Assembly (NCBI GenBank): GCA_036675035.1
Contig: JAKFFO010000040.1
Location: forward strand, 1-50,170
DNA length: 50,170 nucleotides
Source of the DNA: MESE01 sp036675035
GTDB lineage: Bacteria > Pseudomonadota > Gammaproteobacteria > Burkholderiales > Burkholderiaceae_D
Reading direction: 5' to 3'
The first letter of the stretch is position 1. Each line of letters opens with the position of its first letter. The notes beneath the pieces are model-generated. The model did not search any database and was not told where the DNA came from. It worked only from the letters and a program-made list of their open reading frames with translations. Of the stretch, positions 17,191 to 25,671 are shown piece after piece. Position numbers and translations under genes: made by a program.

Positions 17191-17196
17191 TATAAT
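17191..17196 (+). promoter_or_regulatory. Consensus -10 element, probable ygfZ promoter
   Basis: A perfect TATAAT at 17191-17196, 44 bases before the ygfZ ATG in the mltG/ygfZ divergent gap. No good -35 hexamer stands at the right distance, so the promoter is either weak or activator-dependent. The call is positional only. Confidence 0.4.
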
Positions 17197-17239
17197 CGAG
17201 CCATCAGCATAATAGCGGAATTAATTTTTCATCACCTTC

Positions 17240-18301
17240 ATGACCGAATTTACCGATCCATGGTTGAACTTTCTGGTGCAACACGGCGCCCATATTGCCG
17301 ATCCGGCCACACCGGAAGCACTCCGCTTCGATGACGCTGCCCGAACCGGTGCGGATGCAACCGGTATTGTCGCTCCGCTGACCGATCTTGGACTGATCTC
17401 GGTGACCGGCGACGATGCCGCTTCATTTCTGCACAATCAACTGACCAACGATGTGGAGCACCTGGGACTCGCCGAAGCACGGCTTGCCGGTTACTGCTCG
17501 CCCAAGGGACGCCTGCTGGCCACTTTTTTGATGTGGAGATCGCCGGATGCGGTGCTCCTGCAATTGCCGCACCAGATTCAGGGCGTCGTCCAAAAGCGCT
17601 TGCAGATGTTCGTACTTCGCTCCAAGGCAAAGCTCACCGATGCATCCGGCAGCCATGTGATGCTTGGCCTGGCCGGGCATGCTGCCGAAATCGTGCTGCA
17701 ACAATGGTTCGCCGCACTGCCGCCCTCGCCTTATGCCAAAGCGGACTCCGAAAATGGCACGCTTATTCGCCTTACGGATGTAGCAGGCGAGCCCCGCTAT
17801 CAATGGATTACGACCATCGATATTGCAAAAAGTGCCTGGCCGGACCTTGCAAACGGCCTGCGCCCGGTCGGCCCACACGTCTGGCGCCTGAGCGAAATCC
17901 ATGCCGGCATACCCCGTATCGTGCAGGCGACCCAGGAACAGTTCGTTCCGCAAATGGTCAATTTCGAAGCAGTCGGCGGCGTCAATTTCAAGAAAGGTTG
18001 CTATCCAGGACAGGAAATCGTCGCCCGCAGCCAGTATCTGGGTAAACTCAAGCGGCGAATGATGCTCGCCACTACAACCGCCGCGGATGCCCGTGCCGGT
18101 ATGGAGATTTTCTCCAGCGCGGATCCCGATCAGCCTTGCGGCATGGTGGTCAATGCCGAGGCTTCCGCTATCGGTCAGGCAGACTGCCTGGTCGAAATCA
18201 AGACCGCATCGATGGATGACGCAACGATCCATCTCGGATCTTCCGACGGTCCCGCGCTGCAATTCAAACCGCTGCCGTACACGCTGCCCGATCCGGCCTG
18301 A
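17240..18301 (+). CDS. ygfZ: Folate-binding tRNA-modifying protein YgfZ
   Basis: 353 residues, the usual length. The GcvT-like fold carries GLISVTGDDAASFLHNQLTND near the front, and the YgfZ signature K-G-C-Y-x-G-Q-E as KGCYPGQEIVARSQYLGKLKRR around residues 251-272. YgfZ proteins bind tetrahydrofolate and support Fe-S enzymes, notably MiaB-dependent tRNA methylthiolation; the signature Cys is required in E. coli. The downstream DUF4936 gene begins three bases after the stop, so these form an operon with the NRDE gene. Confidence 0.93.
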   Translation: MTEFTDPWLNFLVQHGAHIADPATPEALRFDDAARTGADATGIVAPLTDLGLISVTGDDAASFLHNQLTNDVEHLGLAEARLAGYCSPKGRLLATFLMWRSPDAVLLQLPHQIQGVVQKRLQMFVLRSKAKLTDASGSHVMLGLAGHAAEIVLQQWFAALPPSPYAKADSENGTLIRLTDVAGEPRYQWITTIDIAKSAWPDLANGLRPVGPHVWRLSEIHAGIPRIVQATQEQFVPQMVNFEAVGGVNFKKGCYPGQEIVARSQYLGKLKRRMMLATTTAADARAGMEIFSSADPDQPCGMVVNAEASAIGQADCLVEIKTASMDDATIHLGSSDGPALQFKPLPYTLPDPA

Positions 18302-18304
18302 TCC

Positions 18305-18589
18305 ATGGATATTTTTGTTTACTACAAGGTGCGCACCGGGCTCGCCGATGCACTGACCCGCAGCGTGCTGGAAATGCAGGCAGAGCTGACGAAAAAATAC
18401 GGGGTGGCTGGCATGCTCAAGCGCCGGCCGGCCGAGAAGGACGGATGCCATACCTGGATGGAAATCTATCCGGCCGTACCGGGCGGATTCGACGCGCTGC
18501 TGGAAGATTCGGTTGCGCGATTGCAGCTGGCTACCCTGATCGACGGCGAGCGCCACGTCGAATATTTTATGGATGTCTCATGTGCCTGA
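18305..18589 (+). CDS. DUF4936 family protein
   Basis: 94 residues that fit DUF4936, a small family found almost only in betaproteobacteria and usually next to ygfZ: MDIFVYYKVRTGLADAL at the front, the central LKRRPAEKDGCHTWMEIYP, and the end HVEYFMDVSCA. The fold is probably a dimeric ferredoxin-like barrel. No function is known. It starts three bases after ygfZ, and its 3' end overlaps the NRDE gene start by 10 bases. Confidence 0.85.
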   Translation: MDIFVYYKVRTGLADALTRSVLEMQAELTKKYGVAGMLKRRPAEKDGCHTWMEIYPAVPGGFDALLEDSVARLQLATLIDGERHVEYFMDVSCA

Positions 18590-19305
18590 TCGTCTTTGCC
18601 TGGCAAGTCGTACCCGGAATGCCCTTGATTGTCGCCGCCAATCGGGATGAATTTTATGATCGGCCCGCTCTTCCTGCTGCGTGGTGGGAGGAGCATCCTC
18701 ATGTGTACGCAGGCCGCGATCTTCGGGGTGGCGGCACCTGGATCGGCATCACGAAAGATGCGCGATTTGCCGCGCTGACCAATATTCGCGCGCCGTCCGA
18801 CAAACAGTCCGATGCACCGTCGCGCGGCACACTGGTCGCCAACTTCCTGACCGGCAATGCAAGCGGGCAGGAGTATATTGCCGGCGTCTCCGCCGACGCT
18901 CATCGCTTCAATGGCTTCAATTTGCTGGTCGGGGATGGCAAGGAGCTCATCTGGTTTTCGAACGGAAAAAAGGAAGATGCGCGCAACGGCAAGCCGTTAG
19001 CGCCCGGCGTGTACGGATTGTCCAACGATACGCTCGACGCGCCGTGGCCCAAAGTCGTTCGCACCAAGGCACAATTCGCCAGCCTGCTGTGCCAGGGCGC
19101 ACCTCCGGATGCGTTTTTTGAAATGCTGACTGATACCAGTCGCGCGTCCGATTGCCGGCTTCCGAAAACCGGCATCAGCCTTGAAATGGAAAGACTGCTG
19201 TCATCGGTAATGATCGAGTCACCGACCTATGGCACGCGCACGTCGACCGTAATCCGGATCGATTCCGGCAATGTCGCCGTGCTGAACGAACGGGCGATCA
19301 GGTAG
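18580..19305 (+). CDS. NRDE-family (TANGO2-like) protein
   Basis: 241 residues from an ATG at 18580 inside the end of the DUF4936 gene. The N-terminus MCLIVFAWQVVPGMPLIVAANRDEF carries the NRDE motif that names the family, with Cys2 exposed after Met removal as in Ntn-hydrolase-like relatives. Also typical are GGTWIGITKDARFAALTN and FNLLVGDG. The human relative TANGO2 is tied to lipid and haem handling; bacterial roles are uncertain. Third gene of the ygfZ operon, convergent with a GNAT gene only nine bases away. Confidence 0.9.
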   Translation: MCLIVFAWQVVPGMPLIVAANRDEFYDRPALPAAWWEEHPHVYAGRDLRGGGTWIGITKDARFAALTNIRAPSDKQSDAPSRGTLVANFLTGNASGQEYIAGVSADAHRFNGFNLLVGDGKELIWFSNGKKEDARNGKPLAPGVYGLSNDTLDAPWPKVVRTKAQFASLLCQGAPPDAFFEMLTDTSRASDCRLPKTGISLEMERLLSSVMIESPTYGTRTSTVIRIDSGNVAVLNERAIR

Positions 19306-19314
19306 CCAGGCGTT

Positions 19315-19740
19315 TCACGAAAAAACGCGGCGCATCTGGATATGAGGGATGCCGGCTTCCATGAACTCCGGACCTTCGCGCGAAAACCCGTGATGCATAT
19401 AGAAACGCTCGGCATGGATTTGGGCATGCAGTACGACTGCCTTGTCGCCACGCTGTTTCGCCGCCAACATCAGCGCCTCAATAATCGCGCCGCCAATCCC
19501 TGCGCCGCGCATTGCGCCGATTACAGCCATGCGTCCGATGTGCCCGTCGGGCAGCAATCGCCCGGTTCCAATGGCCTGGCCGTTCTCGCCGATGACCACT
19601 GCATGCAGGCTGAGGGCATCCATCTCGTCCCATTCCAGCTCGATCGGAATCTCCTGTTCGATGATGAAGACATCGTTGCGCACAGCCCTGGCATGCAGTT
19701 GTTGCGCATGCCAATCGCCGATGGTCGGCTTGAAGTTCAC
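19315..19740 (-). CDS. ElaA-type GNAT acetyltransferase
   Basis: 141 residues with the ElaA pattern: RAVRNDVFIIEQEIPIELEWDEMD (the V-F-x-x-E-Q segment), GTGRLLPDGHIGRMAVIGAMRG, the acetyl-CoA loop RGAGIGGAII, and HAQIHAERFYMHHGF near the end. The substrate of ElaA is unknown. Its ATG overlaps the stop of the upstream thioesterase gene (ATGA), so the two are translated as a coupled pair. Confidence 0.9.
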   Translation of the reverse strand: MNFKPTIGDWHAQQLHARAVRNDVFIIEQEIPIELEWDEMDALSLHAVVIGENGQAIGTGRLLPDGHIGRMAVIGAMRGAGIGGAIIEALMLAAKQRGDKAVVLHAQIHAERFYMHHGFSREGPEFMEAGIPHIQMRRVFS

Positions 19741-20174
19741 GATGTTTCAGGCGGTTGTTTTTCGAGGCGCGCAATAGTCTCCCGCCAACGTTCCGGCACC
19801 GGCAACCCCTTGCGGATCGCAGTGTCCGCATAGACATACACCAGTTCGCCGGAAATAAGGTGTTCTGCGCCGCGATGGATCTCCAGCGCGTATCGCATCG
19901 AGGTACGTCCGAATGCGATGCAGCGAACGCCGATATCGAGCATGTCATCAAATCTGGCCGGGCCCTGGTATTCGATGGTTGCCTTGCGCGCAAACATTTC
20001 TTGCCCGGCTTCCGCCTGCTCCATTACATTGGGCAATCCTGTGGCGCGCCAGTACTCGGTAAAGGCGACATCGAAATACGTCAGGTAGTGTCCGTTGAAG
20101 ACAATTCCCTGCATATCGACTTCGGCCCAACGCACACGCAGCGAATGGAAAAATGCGAATTGTTCACGTGCCAT
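19737..20174 (-). CDS. YbgC/FadM-type acyl-CoA thioesterase
   Basis: 145 residues with the single hot-dog fold of the 4-hydroxybenzoyl-CoA thioesterase group: LRVRWAEVDMQGIVFNGHYLTYFDVAF, where the Asp after VRWAEV and the GIVFNGHY stretch line the active site, then RCIAFGRTSMRYALEI and ELVYVYAD. It hydrolyses acyl-CoA thioesters; chain preference cannot be told. No tol-pal genes are near, so it is not the classical ybgC locus. It lies upstream of and overlaps the ElaA-type gene. Confidence 0.9.
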   Translation of the reverse strand: MAREQFAFFHSLRVRWAEVDMQGIVFNGHYLTYFDVAFTEYWRATGLPNVMEQAEAGQEMFARKATIEYQGPARFDDMLDIGVRCIAFGRTSMRYALEIHRGAEHLISGELVYVYADTAIRKGLPVPERWRETIARLEKQPPETS

Positions 20175-20214
20175 AGCTGTATCACCTGCTGTTCATGAAA
20201 GAAGCGCTCATACT

Positions 20215-21465
20215 CTACCAGTGGGTTTCGGCGATGATCTTCCAGTGAGCGCCTTCCTTGCTCCAGTACTGGCGTTTGCGTGCCGAGCTCTTGCGCTTGC
20301 CGATCACGCTGTCTTGCGTGAATGTCGCGACAATCAGATCGTCCTTGGCCGGGTAATAGAACAGGCTTAGATCGCGCAATACGGTTGCAGCACGACTGGT
20401 ACGGCTGAGAGATTGCTCTTGCTTCGCAAACCAGTCATTAAAACTTTCACCCCGTTCGGGCTTGAACGCTTGTGAATAGTTTGCCTTCACGCGGGCCAAA
20501 TTCCGGCTATCCATATCCCGATGCCATGTCTCGATCAAGTTCATTGCCGTCTTGCGATCGATATCCCACTGTTTTTTCTCGACGAATTCAAGCTGATCGC
20601 TGATGACGATCGGCGTCTTGCCAATTTCTACCGACGCCGTGAGTTTGATCAGATCGGGATTGGTCAACACCACACAGCCGTCAGACGATAGCGGCGGGCG
20701 GCTGAAGTTTTCGGGCGGCGTCCCATGCAACCAGATACCCGAGCCGCCGCGACCATTGAGTTTGTCCCATTCGTTCGGGTAGTTGATCGGAAGCGCGCCG
20801 GTTCCATAAAACTCGGGAAGCCTGTCGTCCGCCAGCCGGCCCGTTATGTAATAGACACCGAGCGGCGTTCTTTGGTCGCCTTCCTTGAACTTGTCGACGC
20901 CGAGCTTTCCCTGGCTGATGTAATAATCGGTGAGGAATTTAAGCCGCCCTGCCTGATTCTGATAAACATAGAGACGCGATCGTTTCGCATCAACCAGCAG
21001 CACATGTTTTTGATCCGGGCGCAGTTGCAACACGGCCTTGGGTATGAGATCGGGGTCCGGGCGCTCGCGCAGCGACTTCAGGCGCGCAATCGCCTCGTCG
21101 CGCAAATTTTTCAGCTTCTCTGCGGAGCCGTTTGATGACGCGCCGAAAGTGGTGACCGGGCGCGTATGCATCAGCAGCAAGTCGCCGCGAATCAGATGGC
21201 CAAGCTGAAAATTCGGATAAGCCTCGACCAGGGCATCGGCTTTCGCCTGCGCGTCGCGCAAACGGTTCGCTGCGAGATCCTTGTAGACGCTGATCAGCGC
21301 AATGTCCGGATCGGGTTTGCCGGAAATGCCAGGCGCAGTTTGATTTTTTGTTGATGCATGCGCGGACACCATCCAGCCACTGGCCAATATGCATAACATG
21401 CCGCCAAGCAGAAGTCTGTCGAACGTCCTTGCTACATGACGCTTGTATGCCGGAAAACGAAACAT
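20215..21465 (-). CDS. L,D-transpeptidase (YkuD) with C-terminal NTF2-like domain
   Basis: 416 residues starting MFRFPAYKRHVARTF. A membrane or signal segment lies at about 17-37. The YkuD domain (about 153-290) holds the conserved His in GIWLHGTP (His248) and the nucleophile in SSDGCVVLTN (Cys264). Residues about 300-416 form an NTF2-like domain (AMNLIETWHRDMDSRNLARV to GAHWKIIAETHW) resembling the Cds6 C-terminal domain. The enzyme makes or edits L,D-crosslinks in peptidoglycan or attaches proteins to it. The ATG shares one base with the TPR gene's stop (TGATG), so translation is coupled. Confidence 0.92.
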   Translation of the reverse strand: MFRFPAYKRHVARTFDRLLLGGMLCILASGWMVSAHASTKNQTAPGISGKPDPDIALISVYKDLAANRLRDAQAKADALVEAYPNFQLGHLIRGDLLLMHTRPVTTFGASSNGSAEKLKNLRDEAIARLKSLRERPDPDLIPKAVLQLRPDQKHVLLVDAKRSRLYVYQNQAGRLKFLTDYYISQGKLGVDKFKEGDQRTPLGVYYITGRLADDRLPEFYGTGALPINYPNEWDKLNGRGGSGIWLHGTPPENFSRPPLSSDGCVVLTNPDLIKLTASVEIGKTPIVISDQLEFVEKKQWDIDRKTAMNLIETWHRDMDSRNLARVKANYSQAFKPERGESFNDWFAKQEQSLSRTSRAATVLRDLSLFYYPAKDDLIVATFTQDSVIGKRKSSARKRQYWSKEGAHWKIIAETHW

Positions 21466-22574
21466 CAATTGCCCACGCGCTCCCGCTTGATCTGCCATTT
21501 GCCGCCGGCCCTGGTCAAATCAAGCGTTTTGCGGCTGTTCGAATTCAAACGGTCCGACACATAGCTCTGATGAAATTTCACGGTTGCATTATTGCCATCC
21601 ACGCGGACTTGCGGATTCTGAACTGTGACCGTGATCCGGTCCTTGTTGACTATCCTCGACTCGCGCTCCTTGGCCCATGCTTTTCGGGACATCCCTCTCG
21701 GCGTATCGAAGTCCTTGCCATAGAACCCCAGATAACCTTTCAGATCCTGCTCGCTCCAGGCCTTCGCCCAATCGTTAACCATGTTCAGAATTGCCGTGCG
21801 TTCGGCGTCGCCGCTCGGCGCCTGCCCGTGCTTTGGTTCTGCCTTCGGCTCATTCTTGCCCGCATCCGATTTCGCGGCTGCGCTCGGCTTCGCCACCGCA
21901 ACTTGTGTCGGCTTGGCCGGCGTAACTGTTGTTGACGGCTTCGCATTCACAGTGGCGCTGCCGCCTGGAGAGGTTTTTCCCGTCGGTACTGCCGCTGCAA
22001 CCTGAATGTCATTGTCACCGACGTCTACCAGGCTCCGAACCAGTGTCAGTTTCGACTTCGCCTCCGAGTTTTTTGAGTCAAGCTGGAGTGCCTTGTCGTA
22101 CGCCTGGCTTGCCAGTTTGGCATGCACGTCGCCCAGGTTTTCATACGCTGTTGCGTATGACGGATTGGTCCTGATCGCCTTGTCCAGTGCCGCCCGCGCT
22201 TTTTCGAACTGGCCGTCGGCTGCGTATAAAACAGCCAGATTGTTATACGGCTCGGGAAGATCCGGAAAATCGGCGGTTAATTTGGTGAATATCGCAATCG
22301 CGTCTGCAGGTTTGTTTTGTTCGGTAAGTATCACACCTTTCAAAAACCGCATCTGCGCATCCTGAGGATGCTTCGAAAGAAATGCATTTGCCTTGTTCAG
22401 CGCATCCGAGTGCTGTCCGTTGCGCAACAATTTCGAAGTGTCGGATACCTCATTCGCAAAAGCCGGATTGAACAGCAATGCCGCCACGAAGCTCGAAGCA
22501 GTAAACATTTTTGCAAGAGAGTGGCGCCGGCCCGCAGTCGGTCGGAAGTTTGAGTTCATAGGCAGACTATTCAT
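21465..22574 (-). CDS. TPR protein with C-terminal NTF2-like domain
   Basis: 369 residues from the ATG at 22574 (ATG 22559 is also possible; neither has a clear ribosome binding site). A signal peptide ends in NPAFANE. TPR repeats span about 44-180, the clearest PEPYNNLAVLYAADGQFEKARAALDKAIRTNPS. A Pro/Thr/Ala/Lys linker (about 190-255) leads to an NTF2-like domain (about 258-369, ILNMVNDWAKAWSEQDLKGYLGFYG) homologous by eye to the end of the downstream L,D-transpeptidase. It is probably its periplasmic partner or scaffold. Confidence 0.88.
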   Translation of the reverse strand: MNSLPMNSNFRPTAGRRHSLAKMFTASSFVAALLFNPAFANEVSDTSKLLRNGQHSDALNKANAFLSKHPQDAQMRFLKGVILTEQNKPADAIAIFTKLTADFPDLPEPYNNLAVLYAADGQFEKARAALDKAIRTNPSYATAYENLGDVHAKLASQAYDKALQLDSKNSEAKSKLTLVRSLVDVGDNDIQVAAAVPTGKTSPGGSATVNAKPSTTVTPAKPTQVAVAKPSAAAKSDAGKNEPKAEPKHGQAPSGDAERTAILNMVNDWAKAWSEQDLKGYLGFYGKDFDTPRGMSRKAWAKERESRIVNKDRITVTVQNPQVRVDGNNATVKFHQSYVSDRLNSNSRKTLDLTRAGGKWQIKRERVGN

Positions 22575-23045
22575 CAATATTATTATGCGGCAAAAATGCG
22601 TATGTTACACCGTCTTCCCTCTGTCAAAGACTGTGTTGCCGAAATCTGTCTCGCTTACACGACCTGCAGCGAACAAGGCCTTATGAATCACAGGCCACCG
22701 ATGCATTCTTGTAAATGCCTGAGCGATGGACCCACTGCAAAGCGCCATCCGCTTTGCAAACAGATGTAATCCTTACTTATCGAATGTAAAAGATGCGAGG
22801 GCCTCCGCTACTGCCATGGCGTGCGCCCGCACCGAGCGGCGCGCTCCGGGCAATTCGCTGCATGGTTTCATGGGTATTGCGCGTGAGCCGCAGCCGAAGG
22901 CGTATCCATGAAAGCTGCGGGGCGCGTCCGGCATGAAAGTTGCGAATGGCCGCAGTCGATCTTGTGAAAATTCCTCAGGCGGGCCGATTTTTCCATGCGC
23001 AGCACTGCAGCTTTTCGACCGCTGTCATATCAAGGAGCGACTCAG
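22575..23045. other. Intergenic region with promoter(s) and a hairpin
   Basis: About 470 bases between the divergent TPR and ferritin-like genes, without a credible gene. A nine-base hairpin stands at 22736-22758 (TGCAAAGCG, loop CCATC, CGCTTTGCA); no T tract follows, so it is not a normal terminator. The part next to the ferritin-like gene ends in a good AAGGAG. Promoters of both flanking genes must be here; I cannot place them with confidence. Confidence 0.5.
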
Positions 23046-24218
23046 ATGGCTTTCAATTTATTTTCCGCAAAAGGATGTCCGATCGAAAAGCAACGCTTTA
23101 CGTGGCGGGATCTGGTGCAGAACCCCATCAGCAAACTCGACGACGACGCCTTCACAAGGGTACGGATCATTCTGATGAACGGAATCGAGAACGAAGCATT
23201 GCGCTTCCAGCATGCGGCCGCGCGCATGAACCGCAGTCTGCGCCTTCCGCTGGCGCAGATCAGGCGCAGCGAACAACATCAGGCGACGATGGTAAATTGG
23301 CTGCTCAGTGCCGATCACTCGCCTCTTGAAACGACGATTGCCTATGAACAGGTCGCAATCGAAGTCACTGCAGCGGTTGCGCAAACCGAACCGGATCCAT
23401 ATCTTGCACAGGTGTATCGCTTCGGCATGCTGGAGGATTTCGATCACATGTATCGTTATTCGGCATTGCTGGATCGCCTGGAAGGCAAGGATGCAAACAA
23501 TATCCTGCAAAGCTATACCGATATCCTGCCCGGCCGACCGACCCCGGTGGAACATCGCGCGCCGGAAGACGACTTGCGTGAACCGTACGACCGCGCATCG
23601 GCGCATCCGCTTTCCAAACTGCACGCGTTGACAATCACTGCCGCCGAACATCAGACGCACGATTACTACATGAACATAGGCCCCCTGTTTGCCGACCCCG
23701 TTGCGCGTCAGCTATATGCGGAAATCGCGTCGATTGAGGAGCAGCATGTGACCCAGTACGAATCGCTCATCAATCCCGAGGAAACCTGGCTCGAACAATG
23801 GCTGATGCATGAAGCAACCGAGGTGTACAACTATTACAGTTGCGTCCAGCAGGAAACCAATCACCGCATCAAGGCGATCTGGGAGCGCTTCCTCGATTAC
23901 GAGCTCGGCCATTTCCATCATGTTGCCGGTTTGATGAAACAGTACGAGCAGCGCGATCCGATGGAGATCATCGCCGCCGATTTGCCCGAACCGATCCGCT
24001 TTGAAAGCCAGCGCGATTTTGTGCGGAAAACGCTGGCCCGGGAGGTCGATTTGCGTGCGAAGGGTACGCAGTTTGTCGACAAGGCAGATGAAGGCAAGGC
24101 ATCCATCGATTACCGGACCCAGCTCAATTCGGAAGGCTCACCCACCGAGACAGTAGCGGCCGGCTATGTCTGGACCCCCGGTACCGAGCTGAATCACAAG
24201 GTAGCCGTTAGCGTATGA
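23046..24218 (+). CDS. Ferritin-like diiron-type protein, large (390 aa)
   Basis: 390 residues, start fixed by AAGGAG six bases before the ATG. A first four-helix-bundle region carries AYEQVAIEVTAAV (about 97-112) and DFDHMYRY. A second has LTITAAEHQTHDYYMN, EIASIEEQHVTQYESL, MHEATEVYNYYSCVQQETNHR and FLDYELGHFHHVAGLM, with repeated Glu and E-x-x-H patterns expected for a dinuclear metal site. The N-terminal LPLAQIRRSEQHQATMVNWLL is also of this type. Function unknown; ferroxidase, oxygenase or oxidant defence are family possibilities. A second ferritin-like gene follows 88 bases downstream. Confidence 0.75.
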   Translation: MAFNLFSAKGCPIEKQRFTWRDLVQNPISKLDDDAFTRVRIILMNGIENEALRFQHAAARMNRSLRLPLAQIRRSEQHQATMVNWLLSADHSPLETTIAYEQVAIEVTAAVAQTEPDPYLAQVYRFGMLEDFDHMYRYSALLDRLEGKDANNILQSYTDILPGRPTPVEHRAPEDDLREPYDRASAHPLSKLHALTITAAEHQTHDYYMNIGPLFADPVARQLYAEIASIEEQHVTQYESLINPEETWLEQWLMHEATEVYNYYSCVQQETNHRIKAIWERFLDYELGHFHHVAGLMKQYEQRDPMEIIAADLPEPIRFESQRDFVRKTLAREVDLRAKGTQFVDKADEGKASIDYRTQLNSEGSPTETVAAGYVWTPGTELNHKVAVSV

Positions 24219-24306
24219 GATCCGCTCAACCGGTCTGAACGATTGCGCGCAGCTGCCGCAATTGCTCCGCAAATTGGCCGCGCGGCACTAACACAAAGGA
24301 ATGAAA

Positions 24307-25077
24307 ATGAGAGAATCGACTCCAATGGGAATGAATAAAACCGGCATTCAGATGTCCCCGTTCGATAGTAATGCAATGCAGGCGCCTCCCTCATCCACCA
24401 TCTCGCGCACGCCGGGCGACGAATCGGCAATCGCCGAAATGCGTAGCCGGTATATCAATAATGCCGATCCAATCGGTTCCGTCCCGATGCCGGCTACGGT
24501 GACCGGCGCCGTGTCATCTGGAGTATCGATGTTGACCGGCAACAGTCCCCAGGTCCTGATCGACAAGCTGGGTGAGCGTCTTGCATTCGAACGCGGCGGT
24601 ACCCGATTGTATGACGCGTTGATCACCAAGTGCGAGGCGATGCAGGAAGGCGCAACAAGCATGACTATTGATGACTTGCGAAAAATCCGTGACGACGAAG
24701 CGCGGCATTTTTCAATCGTGGCGGATGCAATCGAATCGCTCGGCGGCGACCCCACCGCACAAACGCCTTCCGCGGACCTGGTCGGTGTGGAATCGATGGG
24801 CCTGATGCAAGTCGTGACCGACCCGCGTACTACCATCGCGCAATCGCTGCACGCAATCCTTGCCGCTGAACTGGTCGATCAGGCGGGTTGGGAAATGCTG
24901 ATTGCGCTTGCCGAAAGTCAAAGCCACAATGCGATGTTGTCCGAATTTTCGCTTGCACTTGATGAAGAACGCAGCCATCTGCAGCAGGTGCAAACCTGGT
25001 ACGAAGAAGCGATCCTGGGTACGTCATCTTCGGCCGGCAGCAGCATCAGCGATGCAGACATGAATACGCCGCACTAG
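24307..25077 (+). CDS. Ferritin-like domain protein, small (256 aa)
   Basis: 256 residues. The N-terminal 75 are Pro/Ser/Thr-rich and probably disordered; the C-terminal 25 also. The core (about 85-232) is a four-helix bundle: GERLAFERGGTRLYDALITK, IRDDEARHFSIVADAIESLGG, LHAILAAELVDQAGWEMLIAL and FSLALDEERSHLQQVQTWY. These supply E, ExxRH, E and ExxxH ligands as in rubrerythrin-type diiron sites. The ATG at 24307 is best placed: AAAGGA ends six bases before it, while the ATG at 24301 would touch it. Probably one operon with the larger ferritin-like gene. Confidence 0.8.
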   Translation: MRESTPMGMNKTGIQMSPFDSNAMQAPPSSTISRTPGDESAIAEMRSRYINNADPIGSVPMPATVTGAVSSGVSMLTGNSPQVLIDKLGERLAFERGGTRLYDALITKCEAMQEGATSMTIDDLRKIRDDEARHFSIVADAIESLGGDPTAQTPSADLVGVESMGLMQVVTDPRTTIAQSLHAILAAELVDQAGWEMLIALAESQSHNAMLSEFSLALDEERSHLQQVQTWYEEAILGTSSSAGSSISDADMNTPH

Positions 25078-25147
25078 CGCCGGATTGATTGAGCGATTGA
25101 TCGCGCAGGTCTGATTACGCAATTCTGATTCGGGCATTGCGATCGCA

Positions 25148-25645
25148 TCACAGTGCGTTGACGGCATTGTCCCAATCGGAAATAAACTGGGGTTTGTGTT
25201 CGTCGCACAATCCGATCAACCGGTTCGGGTCGATGGTTTTACCGCCCCGCTTGAATTTTGTCTTGACCAGGACGCGGGCGTGCTGATTGCCGTCTATCGA
25301 AAAGACATGCTCGAAATACACGATACGATGATCCCAATACAGGATGTGCGACGACACTTTCACTTGTGAGAACACCTGCACCGGTTTCGAAAATTTGACT
25401 AGCTGCGCGAGGTTCACGAAGGCATAGCCGTTCTTGATGAATATTCCGGCCAGTTTTGTCCTGATGAAGAAGTCGATTTGTGCAGACTCGGTCAAGTGCA
25501 GGTACTTGTCGCTTTTTAATTTGGAAAAGCCGGTATCCAGCGGTGTAATCCTGAACCGCGCGATGATCCACTCCCCAGGATTCGCCTCGCCATATCCGAG
25601 CAGCGCGCCAAATACCGTCAGAAAATTTCGGAAAAACCCCGCCAT
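25148..25645 (-). CDS. Thioesterase-like hot-dog protein
   Basis: 165 residues. The centre fits the hot-dog fold of the 4HBT_2 / THEM6-like group: DFFIRTKLAGIFIKNGYAFVN, then VKFSKPVQVFSQVKVSSHILYWDHRIVYFEHVF, then ARVLVKTKFKRGGKTIDP. Members act as acyl-CoA thioesterases, although the exact catalytic residue cannot be named here. It is the last gene of the minus-strand catabolic cluster, 26 bases after the epoxide-hydrolase-like gene, and converges with the ferritin-like pair. Confidence 0.82.
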   Translation of the reverse strand: MAGFFRNFLTVFGALLGYGEANPGEWIIARFRITPLDTGFSKLKSDKYLHLTESAQIDFFIRTKLAGIFIKNGYAFVNLAQLVKFSKPVQVFSQVKVSSHILYWDHRIVYFEHVFSIDGNQHARVLVKTKFKRGGKTIDPNRLIGLCDEHKPQFISDWDNAVNAL

Positions 25646-25671
25646 GCACGCTACCTTTTAAAGGTGCAGAG

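Noticed and set aside
17423..18556. 377-codon minus-strand frame opposite ygfZ and DUF4936
   Set aside because: ygfZ with its KGCYPGQE signature is on the plus strand; the minus frame has no family features.
22736..22758. Hairpin TGCAAAGCG-N5-CGCTTTGCA as terminator
   Set aside because: No T tract on either side and it lies between two divergent genes, where a terminator is not expected. Kept only as a note in the intergenic entry.
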